Shown here: in pieces, positions 36,628-49,100 of the stretch
How positions within the stretch are numbered: position 1 is the first letter of the stretch
Layout: each line of letters begins with the position of its first letter
Origin: Mucor racemosus
Taxonomy: Eukaryota > Mucoromycota > Mucoromycetes > Mucorales > Mucoraceae
Direction: 5' to 3'
Length of the DNA: 64,000 nucleotides
Assembly (NCBI GenBank): GCA_027405735.1
Contig: JAPEHQ010000007.1
Location: 2,505,001 to 2,569,000, forward strand
Notes under the pieces: model-generated
Told to the model about the DNA's origin: nothing
The model's database searches: none
The model's input: only the letters and a program-made list of their open reading frames with translations
Made by a program: the position numbers and the translations under genes

Positions 36628-38964
36628 GCAACAACAGCAACTGCAGCAACTGCAACAGATAAATTCACAGCGCCTTACACCAGCACAATTACAACATATT
36701 AAAAATATCCAAATACAGCATGAGCAACTTCGAAGAGTCCAACAAGACGAACAACAAAAATTGTTGAGACAACAAGAGATAAGAAAGCAAAGAGAACAAT
36801 ATGAATTGCAGAGAAGACAAGAAGCCCAAAGATTACAAGAAATTCAAAGATTACAAGCTCAAAGATTACAGGAAGCACAAAGACAAGAGCAATTGAATCA
36901 ACTTCAGCAACAACAGCTTCAACAGCAATTGCAGCTGCAACTACAACAACAACAGCAACAGCAGCAACAACAACAACAGCAGCAGCAACAACAACAACAG
37001 CAACAACAACAGGCTCTAATGAGACAATATCAACAGTATTTTACTCAACCCCCACCACCACCTGCTTCTAATAATGTGCCTCCAGTGATCCCATCTATTG
37101 CGAATTCGCTCAAGTCTCAATCGGCCTCACAACAACCACAAGATCCACGACTTAATAGCTACTGGTTAATAAAGGAACAATACAATACAAACAGTTCAAC
37201 CTCATCAAATACATCTTCTATAAATCCTATATCTACTGTGGCCACTTCAGCAGCCATTGCTTCTGTTAGTTTAACTGCCAGTCCAGGAACAACAGCTGTA
37301 AATGCTACTGTGCCACTCCCTACAGCAAAAGTATCAACATTACCTATCGCACAGCATTCTACTCCTTCTGTCACTCAACCACCGTCCACACATCATGTAC
37401 CTATTAGATTATCACCATCTTTGCGAACCAATTCTTTGCCTACAAACAATGGCATTACTAATTCATCATCTGCCGTGCCAACAACACCCACAACGCCCAC
37501 AACACCTAATACACCCGTAAGAGCTTCAGCGATAAATGCGATTTCTTCAGAATATCATCCACCTTCCATTAATACTACAACTGATATTACAAAAATACAT
37601 TTACCTGGAGGTAGTAATATTCCTAAACCAAGTACTCCAGTAGTTGATAACTTTGTTCAACCGAATGGGCAAGGCGATAAGATTGAATATCAATTCAAAA
37701 TTAAGCATGCCTTTAAAGCATTTCGATTAGCACATGGCGATGCAGTTACTAAAAAGACTTTCTTCCTTCAAAGTGATGAATATAATCGATTATTTAGAAA
37801 CCCAAATACAACTTTTAATGATTATCATGGACAAGTGCCATTATCTTATTATATCACTGCCTGGTATGATGGCACACTAGAACGAAAATGCGATTGGCCT
37901 TCTGGGGCACAAATTGAATTGAATGGCGAGACATTAGCATTGCAAAAGGTATAGTGTTTTCGTGATGGCTTTTAATGGATTTTATTAATATTTTGCATTA
38001 TAGAGAGAAAAGGTTCATCATCCTAATGGTCCATCTACTATCTCTGGTAAAGATAAGCCGTTTGATTTAACTAGATTATTGAGAAGAGGTGAAAATACTC
38101 TTGTGTTTCATCAACCAAAATGTGCTTGTGTAAGTTTTTATCATTATTTTTAAAAAAAAAAACCAAATGCACCAAACTAAAAAAAAAAAATTTCTCTACA
38201 GTCATACTCATTTGCAGTACAGGTTTTCATAAGACCTAGTGAAAACTACATTCTTAGTTTAGTCAAGAAGTCTGAAATTAGCATTGAGAAAAGCCATCGA
38301 TTGATTGACAATTTATTAGGAAAGTTTAAAAAAGTAGATGAAGAGGATGAAGATATTGTTATTGTACAAAGTTCTGTCAAGGTCAAAATGAAATGCCCTC
38401 TTACTTTCAGAAGAATGAAGCAGCCAGTTCGAGGCATTAACTGTAAACATATTGATGTAAGTTTATCATTTTGTTTGGTGGTTTTAATCTGAAGATATTT
38501 AACGTATTTTTTTTTAGTGCTTTGATTTGGAAGCTTATCTTATGGTTAGCAAAGTTGAGAATCCTACTTGGGTTTGTCCTCACTGTAATAATGTAACTGG
38601 TCCTGATTCAATAGCTCGAGATTTGTTGGTAGAACATTTATTGGAAACTTTACCTAAACGAGCAACTGAAATAGAATACACTGAAGATCATACAAATTAC
38701 AAGATAACCAAAACAGAGGATCCTGATTCAGATGGTGATGACGATGATGACGAAAAGGATAGTGTAGATACCAGTAAATCAGTAGAAAACAATGCAACAC
38801 AAGGACAAGGCGTAACAACTACTAAAACTCAAAACGATGTTATAGATCTTATCAGTGATGATGAAGAGGAGGAGGGAGAAACAGGAAACAATTCAAATCA
38901 AGCTTCTTCAACTGTAAATGGCAATGTTCCTTCAAAGAGAAGTTGGGAGGACCAAAATCATTAA
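35672..38964 (+). CDS. ZMIZ-like SP-RING protein (putative SUMO E3 ligase) with long polyglutamine tracts
   Basis: Five exons keep frame: 35672-36044, 36117-37948, 38004-38129, 38202-38456 and 38518-38964, giving ~1,010 aa. Residues ~60-150 match the N-terminal region of animal ZMIZ1/2 (ELLEWLNDPRAYN, ALLGCINAISEKA). Two long Gln tracts follow (~250-305, of which ~26 codons are pure CAA, and ~385-425). Residues ~665-800 form the ZMIZ/PIAS central fold (WPSGAQIELNGETL, FDLTRLLRRGENTLVF). The SP-RING at ~838-885 keeps its zinc ligands (KCPLTFRRMKQPVRGINCKH, CFDLEAYL, WVCPHC). A SUMO-interacting motif (DVIDLISDDEEEE) sits near residue 970. SP-RING proteins promote SUMO transfer in the nucleus. 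No SAP domain is visible, so it is ZMIZ-type and not Siz/PIAS-type. Confidence 0.88.
36548..36626 (+). repeat. Pure (CAA)n array within the ZMIZ-like gene
   Basis: About 26 uninterrupted CAA units encode Gln, flanked by mixed CAG/CAA. Codon-pure runs of this length are prone to slippage, so length polymorphism is likely. Antisense readings give poly-Val or poly-Leu open frames that are not genes. Confidence 0.9.
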
Positions 38965-39220
38965 ATATATAACGAAATATACCCCCTCTGGTTTCCTCTT
39001 ATCAGTACAATATTGTGTATACAAAATGTAAAAAGTTTCAATAAAAAAAAAAAGAGTTTATATTATATTGCTTTAAAATTTAAATATATATACCTGTATA
39101 CTTTAAAGGATTTTAATTTATGTCCTATTGCCAACGAAACATATATAAGACATGTTTTTAAAAGCTTACGTTTTGGAGAATGCAATGATATTTATTTTTC
39201 ATAAAAAGACAATTTAAGTT

Positions 39221-39873
39221 TTAAAGCGTAGTAAAATAAGAGTCCAATGTGTTGTTGCCAATTAAAAGCTCATCATCTACAGAAACAAGTAATTGAGATG
39301 GATAAACAGACAATCCTTTATATGATGTATGGACTGATGGCTTTTGATCTTCTTCTTCTTCTTTTGCATGATCATCTAAAGATTCTTGCTCTGGAAATGT
39401 AAAAGTTTTATCCTAAAATTATATTTAGTTTTTGATCGAGTAAATCATTTAATCTCTTACTGTTTTAATGAGAGTTTGCTGCGAATTCCGAGCTGTAAAT
39501 CTGTATAAAATGCGATATCCATCCACTAAATGTATCTTTAGATACAAATTCTCATCTTAGAAAAAAGCGTCAATTTAGCTTACTATAGATAACTCTATTG
39601 TTTTCTGCATCTTTCTGTCTCTTGTTTACAGATTGACCTTGCTCTTTGATTATATAATTTAATATTACAGAATAAAGCTCTTTTAAAACTTGATCATGCA
39701 ATCCATGTTCATTGTACCAATCTATCTTTTCCTTTGCAACATACAAGACTACACGTAATGCCTATGTTTGTTATTGTCTTGTTGTTGTTTCAATATTTGA
39801 TTATCTTACTGTATTTTCAGTAATGGCAAGATGAAGAATATTACGAGTGTGTTTAATCGCCATACCAAAGAAA
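39221..39873 (-). CDS. Small protein of unknown function
   Basis: I do not recognise this protein. Four exons keep frame: 39873-39810 (or from 39949 if an upstream exon exists), 39761-39584, 39525-39461 and 39412-39221. Starting at MAIKHTRN gives ~165 aa. Readable pieces: LHLAITENT, ALRVVLYVAKEKIDWYNEHG, LHDQVLKELYSVILNYIIKE, DGYRILYRFTARNSQQTLIK, an acidic EEEED patch and a C-terminus of GNNTLDSYFTTL. The frame stays open upstream of the ATG (VAAYVFKEDKLYKILGNFF) to a TTTTTAG acceptor at 39,950, so a further 5' exon may exist, but it would fall in or beyond the promoter of the divergent phosphodiesterase gene. No TM segment. Head-to-head with the NPP gene, 140 bp between start codons. Confidence 0.6.
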
Positions 39874-40012
39874 GTGAAACGAAAAAGCCTGAAGAAATTA
39901 CCTAAAATTTTATAAAGCTTATCTTCTTTAAATACATATGCCGCTACAACTAAAAAAAAAAAAAAAAAAATCAATATTACACTTCTTTCTGTTTCTCATA
40001 TATAAAAATACC

Positions 40013-41926
40013 ATGTCAGGCTCGAGGTCAGGCCCTATCCCCAATCTACAACATTCAGAATCTTCATTATCATTAAGAACTCGAAAAAGCAACCAAGATT
40101 TTCGAGCTTTAGCAGCAGAGAGTTTAGGGAGAAAAGGCTCTCCACTTGTGGACGAAAGAGTCTTTGGAGCACCAGTTGCTGATGACTATGAAGAACGTGA
40201 CGAATTACTAGGAAATGGAAACAGTGAAATAATTGAAATAGGAAACTATGATGAAAGCTGGCAATATACAAGCAGGAAAGATTCTCGCAAAAAATGGTTT
40301 AAATGGCTTGATTGTACAGGAGTATGAGTAGCATGGATCTATATTTACGTTATGAACTGACTCAGCCCTTTTTTAGAAATTTTGGATGGGTTTGTTCTTT
40401 GTACTATTCACCTTGGGTATTTTTGGAATAGTGGCAAAGCTTCTTATAAGTGAGCTTGATAGAGAATCATTGACAAAATTACATTTATACTACAACGGTT
40501 CAAGTTATTTTGATTCAACTGTCATTTATATTTCATTGGATGGTTTTAGAAACGATTATTTGGATAGAAAAGTTACACCAAACATTGATCTACTAGGTAA
40601 ATTTCATGTTATAGTTTTAATGCAAAAACAAATGATTTGACATTTATGAATTTTTTTCTAGCTGAACAAGGAATTCGAGCTGAATATATGATCCCGTCTT
40701 TTCCAGTAAGTGCAAATAAAAGTTGTATACAATCAACCTAATGGTACTATAGTCAATTACCTTTCCTAATCATTGGACTTTGGTTACGGGACTCTATCCT
40801 GAATCGCATGGTATAGTGGCAAATGAGTTTTATGATCCGGAATTAAAGGAAGATTTTATACATAAAAATGCATCTATTAGTGGAGATCCCAAGTGGTGGG
40901 GTGGTGAGCCTATATGGATTACTAGTAAAAACCAAGGGAAAAAGTCTGCTGTTATAATGTGGCCTGGATCAAATGTACCCATCAATTCAGTTTCACCAGA
41001 TTATTACATCCCCTATACAAGAGCAACAACAGCTATTGATAAAATGGATATTGCATTAAATTGGCTGGATTTGCCTATTGATGAGAGACCACAATCCATA
41101 TCAATTTATATTCCTCAAATAGATCAAAAAGGTCATGGAGGAGGCCCTGATGGAAAGCAGGTAATTGGTCGAGTACAATGTTACAAGAAAAAAAAATCTA
41201 ATGTAGTTATTAGTTGAATTCTGTATTGAGCAATATGGATGATGCTGTGGGCCATTTAATGTCTGGCTTAGCTGAAAGAAATTTAGACAAGCATGTCCAT
41301 CTTGTAGTGGTACGTTTACATAACTTATTTACTTTGACCTTAGGTTGATTTGTCATCTTTAGGTCAGTGATCATGGTATGGCAGCATCAGATAAATCTAG
41401 ACTGATTTATTACGACAAAATTATATCTGCAGAATCAGAATCTTACATTCGTAAAAGAGAGGCATGGCCATTATTAGGCCTTCGTCCAAAAGACGATGCC
41501 CCTGAGTTTGCTATAGACCAAATCTATAGTGAAATATATCAATATGTCAAAGAAACTGAAAATCCTCACTTTCAGGTATATAAAAGGGAGAATATGCCCG
41601 CAAGATTTCATTATAATTCCACAGAACGTATAGCACCGATTATTTTGATACCGGATGTGGGATACTCCATTATTAGAAGCACAGATTACAATCAAAATTC
41701 TGAAAAGCCTTATGGTCCAAGAGGTATTCATGGATATGATAATATGGCACTTGAAATGAGAGCAATCTTTGCTGCTAGAGGACCGAAAATTGAAGAAACA
41801 TATATATCAGGCACAGTCGTAAAACCTTTTTATAATATTGAAATGTACAAATTCTTGTCAAATTTACTCGATTTGAATGCTGCACCTAACAATGCAACAT
41901 TAAATGGTGTATTTAACAAATTATAG
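40013..41926 (+). CDS. Ectonucleotide pyrophosphatase/phosphodiesterase (NPP family), type II membrane protein
   Basis: Hydrolyses nucleotide or related phosphodiester bonds with two zinc ions. Six exons keep frame: 40013-40321, 40377-40596, 40662-40705, 40753-41160, 41214-41309 and 41363-41926, giving ~546 aa. A cytosolic N-terminus of ~105 residues is followed by one signal anchor (~107-127, MGLFFVLFTLGIFGIVAKLL). Active-site residues are visible: metal ligand Asp in ISLDGFRNDYL, nucleophile Thr194 in SITFPNHWTLVTGLYPESHG, Asp and His in QIDQKGHGGG, Asp362/His363 in VSDHGM and His in GIHGYDN. All family zinc ligands appear present, so it should be active. Ends with N-glycosylation sequons. 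The substrate cannot be told from sequence; yeast Npp1/2 are the nearest known fungal type. Confidence 0.92.
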
Positions 41927-41972
41927 TTTTATTTTGATCATTAAATAAATAATAGATTAGAGTGTTTAAATG

Positions 41973-42003
41973 ATATATATATATATATATATATATGTGT
42001 GTA
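41973..42003. repeat. (AT)n then (GT)n microsatellite
   Basis: ATATATAT run grading into TGTGTGTATATA, in the short spacer between the convergent phosphodiesterase gene and the next minus-strand gene. Confidence 0.8.
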
Positions 42004-42010
42004 TATACTA

Positions 42011-42930
42011 TTAAGCGTCTTTTGCCAAATCCTCGTAGGATGTAGGAGACAAAGCAAAACTCTCGGTATATACTGGTGAAGTTTTCAATTGCTGATAATT
42101 GTCACTTGCATTAGATTTGCTGTTGTTTTTATGCATAATGTCGTCGTCTCTTGAGATCGTATTGAAGTTGAGTGGAATATTGTTGAGATACATGTAAAGA
42201 GAGGCCAATAAAATGTTGATGAATCCAGCAAACGATATTACATTATAAAATACTAGTCAAATTGTATTAGTTGAGCCCATCTAATATCAATACTTCAAAT
42301 TATTTACTTGGCGCATCTTCTTGTGCTGTATAAAGACCATTAACTGATGCTTTAGCAAAGAAAGATATGCTTGTCAGTAATAAATTAATTTTCATTGCCG
42401 TTCTAATTCTCATTCTCTTCTTTACAGTCATTGGTGTTTTAGAGAAACCAAAAATAAACATTGTTGTAGAAACACAAAGTGTAATAACATTGCAAATGAT
42501 TACTGTAAAAGACTATTTTTTACAAAAATATTAAAAACCGCATAATAAACTATGTATAAATGTACGTGCCTGAATATATTCGGGGATTGATACAAATTCT
42601 CTCAGGGGATAATACTCCAATACATAAACTAAATTTACATGTTATGCACTGTTCTGATTACTATAAGCCAATGTAAACAGCACTTACATAACTCAAAATA
42701 TGCTATACCCTCGCACGCAACTGCTATATAAAGCATTGTGAACGACTGTATGAAACTGTATGGTATTTCTTCACTCGGTTTATACATGTTTTCAGTGTGA
42801 ATCAAGCAAAAAAGAACGAAAAATAGAAAGCCTGATTTTCATATCTTTTGAATGTTAAGAATAGCTGCTGCTAGTGCTGCTGCGCCAAATGAAGCTATGG
42901 ATATTCGCCCATACCTGTTTTGTTAAACAT
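42011..42930 (-). CDS. Small multi-span membrane protein, unknown function (tandem member 1)
   Basis: Five exons keep frame: 42930-42915, 42831-42688, 42628-42566, 42502-42308 and 42252-42011, giving ~219 aa. The first coding exon is only 16 nt (MFNKT). Spans: residues ~6-16 plus a following hydrophobic start (FLFFVLFCLIH), ~33-53 (FTMLYIAVACEGIAYF), ~77-97 (CNVITLCVSTTMFIFGF), ~113-128 (INLLLTSISFFA) and ~140-162 (FYNVISFAGFINILLASLYMY), so four or five in all. A short polar tail follows (SPTSYEDLAKDA). A basic loop KKRMRIRTAMK lies between the third and fourth spans. It matches no family I know. The next gene upstream has the same direction, similar size, exon phasing and span spacing, suggesting a diverged tandem duplicate. 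Confidence 0.65.
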
Positions 42931-43269
42931 TCTCTGAATTGGATAAATTGGCTGTGTAACTCTAAAGACCAATGTAATTTTCACAAGAGATTGGAAAGCA
43001 CTGCTTCATGTTTTTATTATCGTAAATTAGATTTATTAAGAGTTATAGTATAGCATTAGATTTTAAATTAAGGTTGTATATATATATATATAAAGAGACT
43101 TGAATATTGATTGAATTTCGATTTAGCGTATATATCAGCATTGATTTAAAAGCAGAGCAAAATTATAGATTTCAACCAATTAGTTAGAGCAATTAACATG
43201 TAAATGAATATAATATCGCATATAAACTTTCCTGATTCTTCCAGGGGATCGATTAGTTACACCAGGAGA

Positions 43270-44296
43270 CTACTGTCTAGCAGATTGATTTATTTCAGTA
43301 ACTTCAGTAACTGATGTCCTGTCATGTATAGCATGTCGGCTAGTATGATTGCCCTCAACTTCAATGATATCAGCCTCATTGGTCATATTAGCGCCTATAT
43401 TACGGTTATCTACAGTTGTTTCAATGATAGAATTGCGGTTTTGGGATGATGATTCAGTAGCTGACAATGGTATATTTTCAACTTGTTCGATTTGTGCTTC
43501 ACTACTAGAGGACGATATAGCTTTAACATAAGCAGGTGGAGGTGGCACTTCAAAATATGATGGTAGCGTATAATCAATTTCTTCGTCATATCGATGCAAT
43601 GAAGGAGTATTATGTACATTATCTCTAGAACGACTTCTGTTATTTCGATCTTCATTTCGCCTCCTTCTTCTTTCGATTTCTTCTGATGCAGCAATTTCTG
43701 GATCAATCAATGGGGCCTCACTTTTAAAGAACCAAAGTGTAGTCCATACGATAGTTGCGAGACAGAGAAAGAAAGATGTAGCATTGTATACATCTGAAAA
43801 TATGAAATATGCGTTAAATTATAACAGAAAAAAAAGAGAGAGGGAGACCTGATAATCTACGCTCAACTTACTAAATCTCTTGTGTTCCAGTGGCATAAAA
43901 AAGTTATATTTAGATCTCAAAACAATAGCTGTGATCAGAGGAGTCAAGATGACTAACATGAGTATCTTCATTCTAAGTTTTGGGATTTTTTCTATATATC
44001 TGAGAATTACCAGAGAAGCAGCAATTTCGATAACGGCAGATGCTATAACGGTATTGCTCTTTTTTTTTCCCCCAGAAATCAGTATAATTCGCTTTAAACG
44101 AATTGAATAAATATACATTACCTGCATGATATATTTTTCTCCCAATTCTTGATTTTCAGGGTTCAATCTGAAAACTATGATTTTGAATAGAGCTCGTAAA
44201 TATTAAGTTATTCAACATAATCATATACTTACTAATCTCTGTTCCAAAGGTTGCTGCCGAAAGAATCAAAGTAATGTATGATATTTCCCTAAACAT
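43270..44296 (-). CDS. Small four-span membrane protein with LPxY/PPxY tail (tandem member 2)
   Basis: Four exons keep frame: 44296-44229, 44167-44122, 44058-43872 and 43793-43270, giving ~274 aa. Spans: residues ~5-18 (SYITLILSAATFG), ~42-57 (VIASAVIEIAASLVIL), ~69-86 (ILMLVILTPLITAIVL) and ~105-124 (FFLCLATIVWTTLWFF). The cytosolic tail begins with an Arg-rich patch (IERRRRRNEDR) and contains LPSYFEVPPPPAYV, that is an LPxY and a PPxY motif. Such motifs recruit WW-domain ubiquitin ligases of the Rsp5/NEDD4 type, so it could be an endocytic adaptor; this is inference. Acceptor choice for exon 3 is less certain because of an A-run. Not recognised as a known family. Confidence 0.62.
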
Positions 44297-46040
44297 TATC
44301 TTTTAACTTGCTGTCAACAAATTGACAAGTGTTCTTTTCAAGTGCACTTTTTTTTTTAAAAAACTAAAAGGAGAAAAAGTCGAGCTATAGATTACAATCG
44401 AAAGAATGAGGAAATACTGTAATTTTATTCTGCTATGTGCGTATTATAGTGTAACTGTGACACATCTACTACCAAAGAAACTCATGATAAGAAGGGAAAA
44501 CTTTCCGTGATTCTTGTCCAGGCACAACTCAATGGCCATATACTTTAATTAGTAAGCAAGAGAACTACTAAAAAGTTTCATATATACAGACTAAAGATTT
44601 CTATTAAACATCGATGAAAAGAATATAGAGGATATCTGTCTCAAAGAGCTATTTAAAGGATTGCAGTGATACACAGCAGACTTTTCTCGGAAAGTCTAGC
44701 CTTCCCTTATTGTCATTGTTGCATTAAGCTTTCAGTGTAACAGTAAGTTAATGTAAGCCTATGTTAGGTACTAAATCCTGACAGCTTGATTTGTAGGCAA
44801 AAGCTGCAGATCAATGTATTTGTGCTTATTGTCAGCCGACTGTAGCTTTACTACCATGGCTTCAAAGTAATGCAAAAGCTGGAGTGATTATTTAAACGGC
44901 AAGGTAATTTAATTTGAACTAATGCATATATCTGAATAGAAATCAAATATAGCTTTTTTTAAATATAGCTTTGCATATGTTGAAAAAAAAATGGACTAGA
45001 TTTATATGCAACACAGTTTTTTACAGCTTTAAGTACTCTTGAAAAAAATGTTTGCATATGTAAAATATGTACCTTGAACACTAGAAAATGTATATGAACT
45101 AGTTGCAATAAGCTATCTGTAGCAATGAATATTTGAGACCTAAAAAGTTGAAACTAATGAATGTCCGAGAAAAAGTAGATCGATTTACTATTGTTTTTTA
45201 CTGTCTTTTCTGTCTAAAATCAATAAAACAGAGAATGCATATTTCACCCGAGAATCTGCAGCTAAATAATCTCTGCATTCTTTTACCCATCACGCATCAT
45301 TATTAAGAAGTTACTCTTTGAAATATAAGCAATCAGGTGATAGATACTAGGTGCCTCCTGAGTTGGAACAAATGCTGTGTTACCACCACAAATAGGCGTT
45401 TTAATATAAAATAAGATGAAATGTCGATTTTATTTATTACTTGTTGGCTAAATGAATGAATTAAAGCATAGAAGTTTAATTAAATATACAATATATGCCT
45501 CCAATTATGTACATTTATGCTAAAATTATCAAAAAATTGGCATTTTTAAAGGATTATTTTACACACTTTTTGCACACACCTGAAGCTCAAACTTGGTCAA
45601 AACTATTTCTTGGATCAAACATCTTCTTGCTATATTTTTATCTCAAATTTTTGGGATCATTAAAACATAATGAAAATTGGCCTCTCAACCCTTACAGATA
45701 TAAGCAAAAATTGATCGAAATTACTCCAAGGACATTTTGACCCCAAAAGTGGGATTTTTATTATACCTTTCTTAAGCTCAAAATGATCGGAATTTTTCAC
45801 TTTTTCATATAAAATTATTTATTTGGCTATTTATTATTGATAAAACAGACTTATGTGGATAAAACTGTTATTTTTATTTTTCAAAATTGCTCAATTTTTT
45901 TAGTGAGAATTTTTTGAGTGAGTACCACCATTAGACGCAAAATTTAAAGTTTTACTTTTAACATTTAGTAAGTTTAGTAGACTCACATAATAATTATTGA
46001 AGATAAATGCGAAAAAGTGTTTATTTGTTTTCAAAACATA
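44297..46040. other. Intergenic, upstream of the tandem membrane-protein genes
   Basis: No gene accepted. An 81-codon plus-strand frame at 45495-45740 (with NENWPLNPYRYKQKLIEITP) has somewhat protein-like composition, but no start context, splice partners or domain, and could be a repeat remnant. Confidence 0.35.
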
Positions 46041-46181
46041 TTTTTTTTTTTTTTTTTTTTTTATGGGATGAAAGTTTTAAATTTTATTTAAAAAAAGAAA
46101 ATTGAAACTCATCATAGTGATGGACAAGGTGTATACTAGGTAAAGTGACCTGCCATATTAGTATCATATATATATATTATC

Positions 46182-49100
46182 CTACAAGTCATTCATATTA
46201 GACATTCTATATAGCTCTGAGCATATTTTCTTTGAGACTATTGTGCTGTTAAATGGCACTGAGTTGAGCACATGATTGAAGTGATGAAACCATATAAGGC
46301 GTGTTATCGTTGAGAAAATGTCGTATATGTTGATGTGTATGTCTAAATTGTATATATAGTATCTGGACAGTTTTAAATTTTTGAAGTCATGATAAGTCTG
46401 TTGAGGATTTACCACTCTTGGGTACCCAAGAAACTTGTTGAAAATTTCCTGCCATATATCTTTTTTGTGTACACACGAGATCAACAGATGCATACTGTCT
46501 TCTCTAAGATTGCATAGGTGGCATTTGTCTGAATCAATATCTTTCATTTGCATGTTGTAAAGGAAGGACTTGGATGGTATTCTGTCATGGATAACTTTAA
46601 ACCAAAGGTTTCTTGCTGTGTGATGCATATTTGTCTTGTAAAATTCTGTCCATTGTTTTTTGGATATATTATTGTTGTAACCTTTTGGTATTATTAAAGG
46701 AATGCCTTGATTTAGGATGTATCTTATACGTTTTTTCTTCTGATCCAGCAATGGCTTCTTGTTGACATCTTGTATTAGTTTAGAGTATTCTGATAAATCA
46801 TTTGATTCTTCAAAAAAATTTCTATGGAATTGTTTTCCATGTATTGTTGGAAAAAATGATTGTATTTAATGTGTTGTTCTCTTTCAAGTCGAATGATTTT
46901 TGATAACACTTTAGGTTTTTTGCATTCTTGTCTTGGTTTGTAGATTATGGATTTTGTCAAAGGAGTGTATTGAAAGAAGTCTTGTACCTTGCTTTGTTTG
47001 ATTGTGGCAGTATTTATATTTATTAATTCATTATTGAGTTGTTCCTTGTTGCATATGGTGGTGAACGGCAGCGAGAGAAGTATTTTAGGTGATATTTTTA
47101 TTTTTTCAGCATCCGGTTTGCATTGTTCTATACAAGAGTCTATAGCTTCGAAGATGTTGTGAAAGGAGTGTAAACCAGTAAATGAACTTTTGTAACGAGA
47201 TTCAGGAAACAGAAGAGGCACTTCATGGTGAGGTGTATCACATCCATTTTGAAGGGCAAATACCATCAAGCTATATAAATGGCTAGGTACTGGATTTGGA
47301 GTTCCACTCACACTAAGTAACGCATTGATGTATCTAAGTTGTAGCATCTTCTGTTGCACTGATATGTTTAGCAGGCCTAATCCCCCTTCGTTTTTTGGCA
47401 GATAGAAGACATCCTTCTTCACTTGGATTCGTCTGTCATCAACAATATATTGATAGATAATGGAATTCAATCTTGAAGTAACCACCTTTGGTAGGTTGGT
47501 TAGTCTTAGGACATGCCACAGTTTTGATAGTATCATTGTGTTGGCCACAGTTGCTCGACCATATACTGATATATTTCTTTCTTTATAAAAGTTGACAGTT
47601 GCTTGAATTTTTCCACTAATGTTGTCCACAAAGGTATCTCTTTGTTGATTGTTGAACCAGAGAGGGTAGCCTAGATATTTAAGATAGCCTGTACTTGAAT
47701 TATCAAACCATTTCATCCGTTGATTGTTTGTGATATAGTTCCGTAATTCTGCACCTTTATGACCCACCATCTTACTGCCATGGAGGGGAAACGCGACCGA
47801 CTTATCTAAGTTGATTTTAGAATTTGACGCCTTGCTATATCCTTTCAAGCAATCTTCAATTGCCAAATATTCAGCTTTGTTTTTTGCAAAAATTAGTATA
47901 TCATCAGCATAGGCTAGTAGCTTAATTGGTTTTGGAGAAACCATGTTCATAGAATTTTGACTGCTTGGTTTAGTTGATTGCATAGTGTACCCAGTTACAG
48001 CTTCATTATTAAGGATAGAGAGTAGAAATGGCTCTATCGCAAAATTAAAAAGAAGAGGTGAAATAGCATCACCTTGTCTTAGGCCTCGTTTTTGTTTAAT
48101 TGGATTTGTTAGAAAACCATTGACATTGACGAATATTTCATTGTTGAAGAACAGATTTTGGATGCATTGAATGATGGACTCAGGGATACCAAATTTTTCT
48201 AGGACCTTGGTCAGATAGTATGGATGAACTCTATCATAGGCTTTATGGTTGTCTAGCATTATACCAACATATTCAGTGAACTCGGATTTATTCAAACCTT
48301 TGCATACTTTTGAGTTTTCAATCATGAGGTTTAATGAAAACCCTTGATCTCCAATAAATCTTTGTGGCATGAATCCTGTTTGGAAGTTATTAATCAGCTG
48401 TGAAGCTATTCCCATGAGTCTGGAGTTCAGAATCCTAGTAAACACTTTGCAGTCGGTATTGATTAGAGAAATCGGCCTCCAGTTTGACAAATCTGACAAA
48501 TCGCCTTTCTTTGGTAGTAGGATAATACATGCTTGTTGCCAAGATTTAGGAATAATTCCATATTTCAATGCATCATTGTACACCTTTTCGACAATTTCTT
48601 TACATCTTGGGTGAATCATTACAATATTGAGAATTTCATATGGCAATCCATCCAAACCAGGGCTACTTTTACGTGGACTTCGTTTTGCACCTTGTTTGAT
48701 CTCTTCAAAAGATATGTCTTGTGTAATTTCCTCAGTTTCCTCTTTAGAGATGGATTTGTTAATGTGGTTCAGTATTGCATCTAAACAGTTAATATCTATT
48801 CTTTCTTCAGTGTACAACTTAGAGTAAAAAGATTCTGCTGCTCCAATCTTAGAATCCTTATCATTGCAATCAGTTCTAGTATCCGGGTGTTTGATCATAT
48901 TGAGGGTACGAGCTTCTCTTCGCTGGTCAATGGTTCTTTTGATATATGACGGCGAGTTTTCGTTGTTCTCCATCCAATACTTTCCTGATCTCAACCTTGC
49001 AATGTCTGTCTTTTCCTTTTGTAATTTTGAAATTTGTGTTTCAATATCAGGCAGTAGTATATTCAGACATTCTTTATTATCACGGTATAACCTCAAGATA

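Noticed and set aside
36438..36668. Minus-strand frames made almost wholly of Val or Leu
   Set aside because: They are the complement of the CAA/CAG array in the ZMIZ-like gene and have no start context.
45495..45740. 81-codon frame in the 44-46 kb intergenic region
   Set aside because: No recognisable domain, no repeated copy seen and no splice partners. Kept only as a note.
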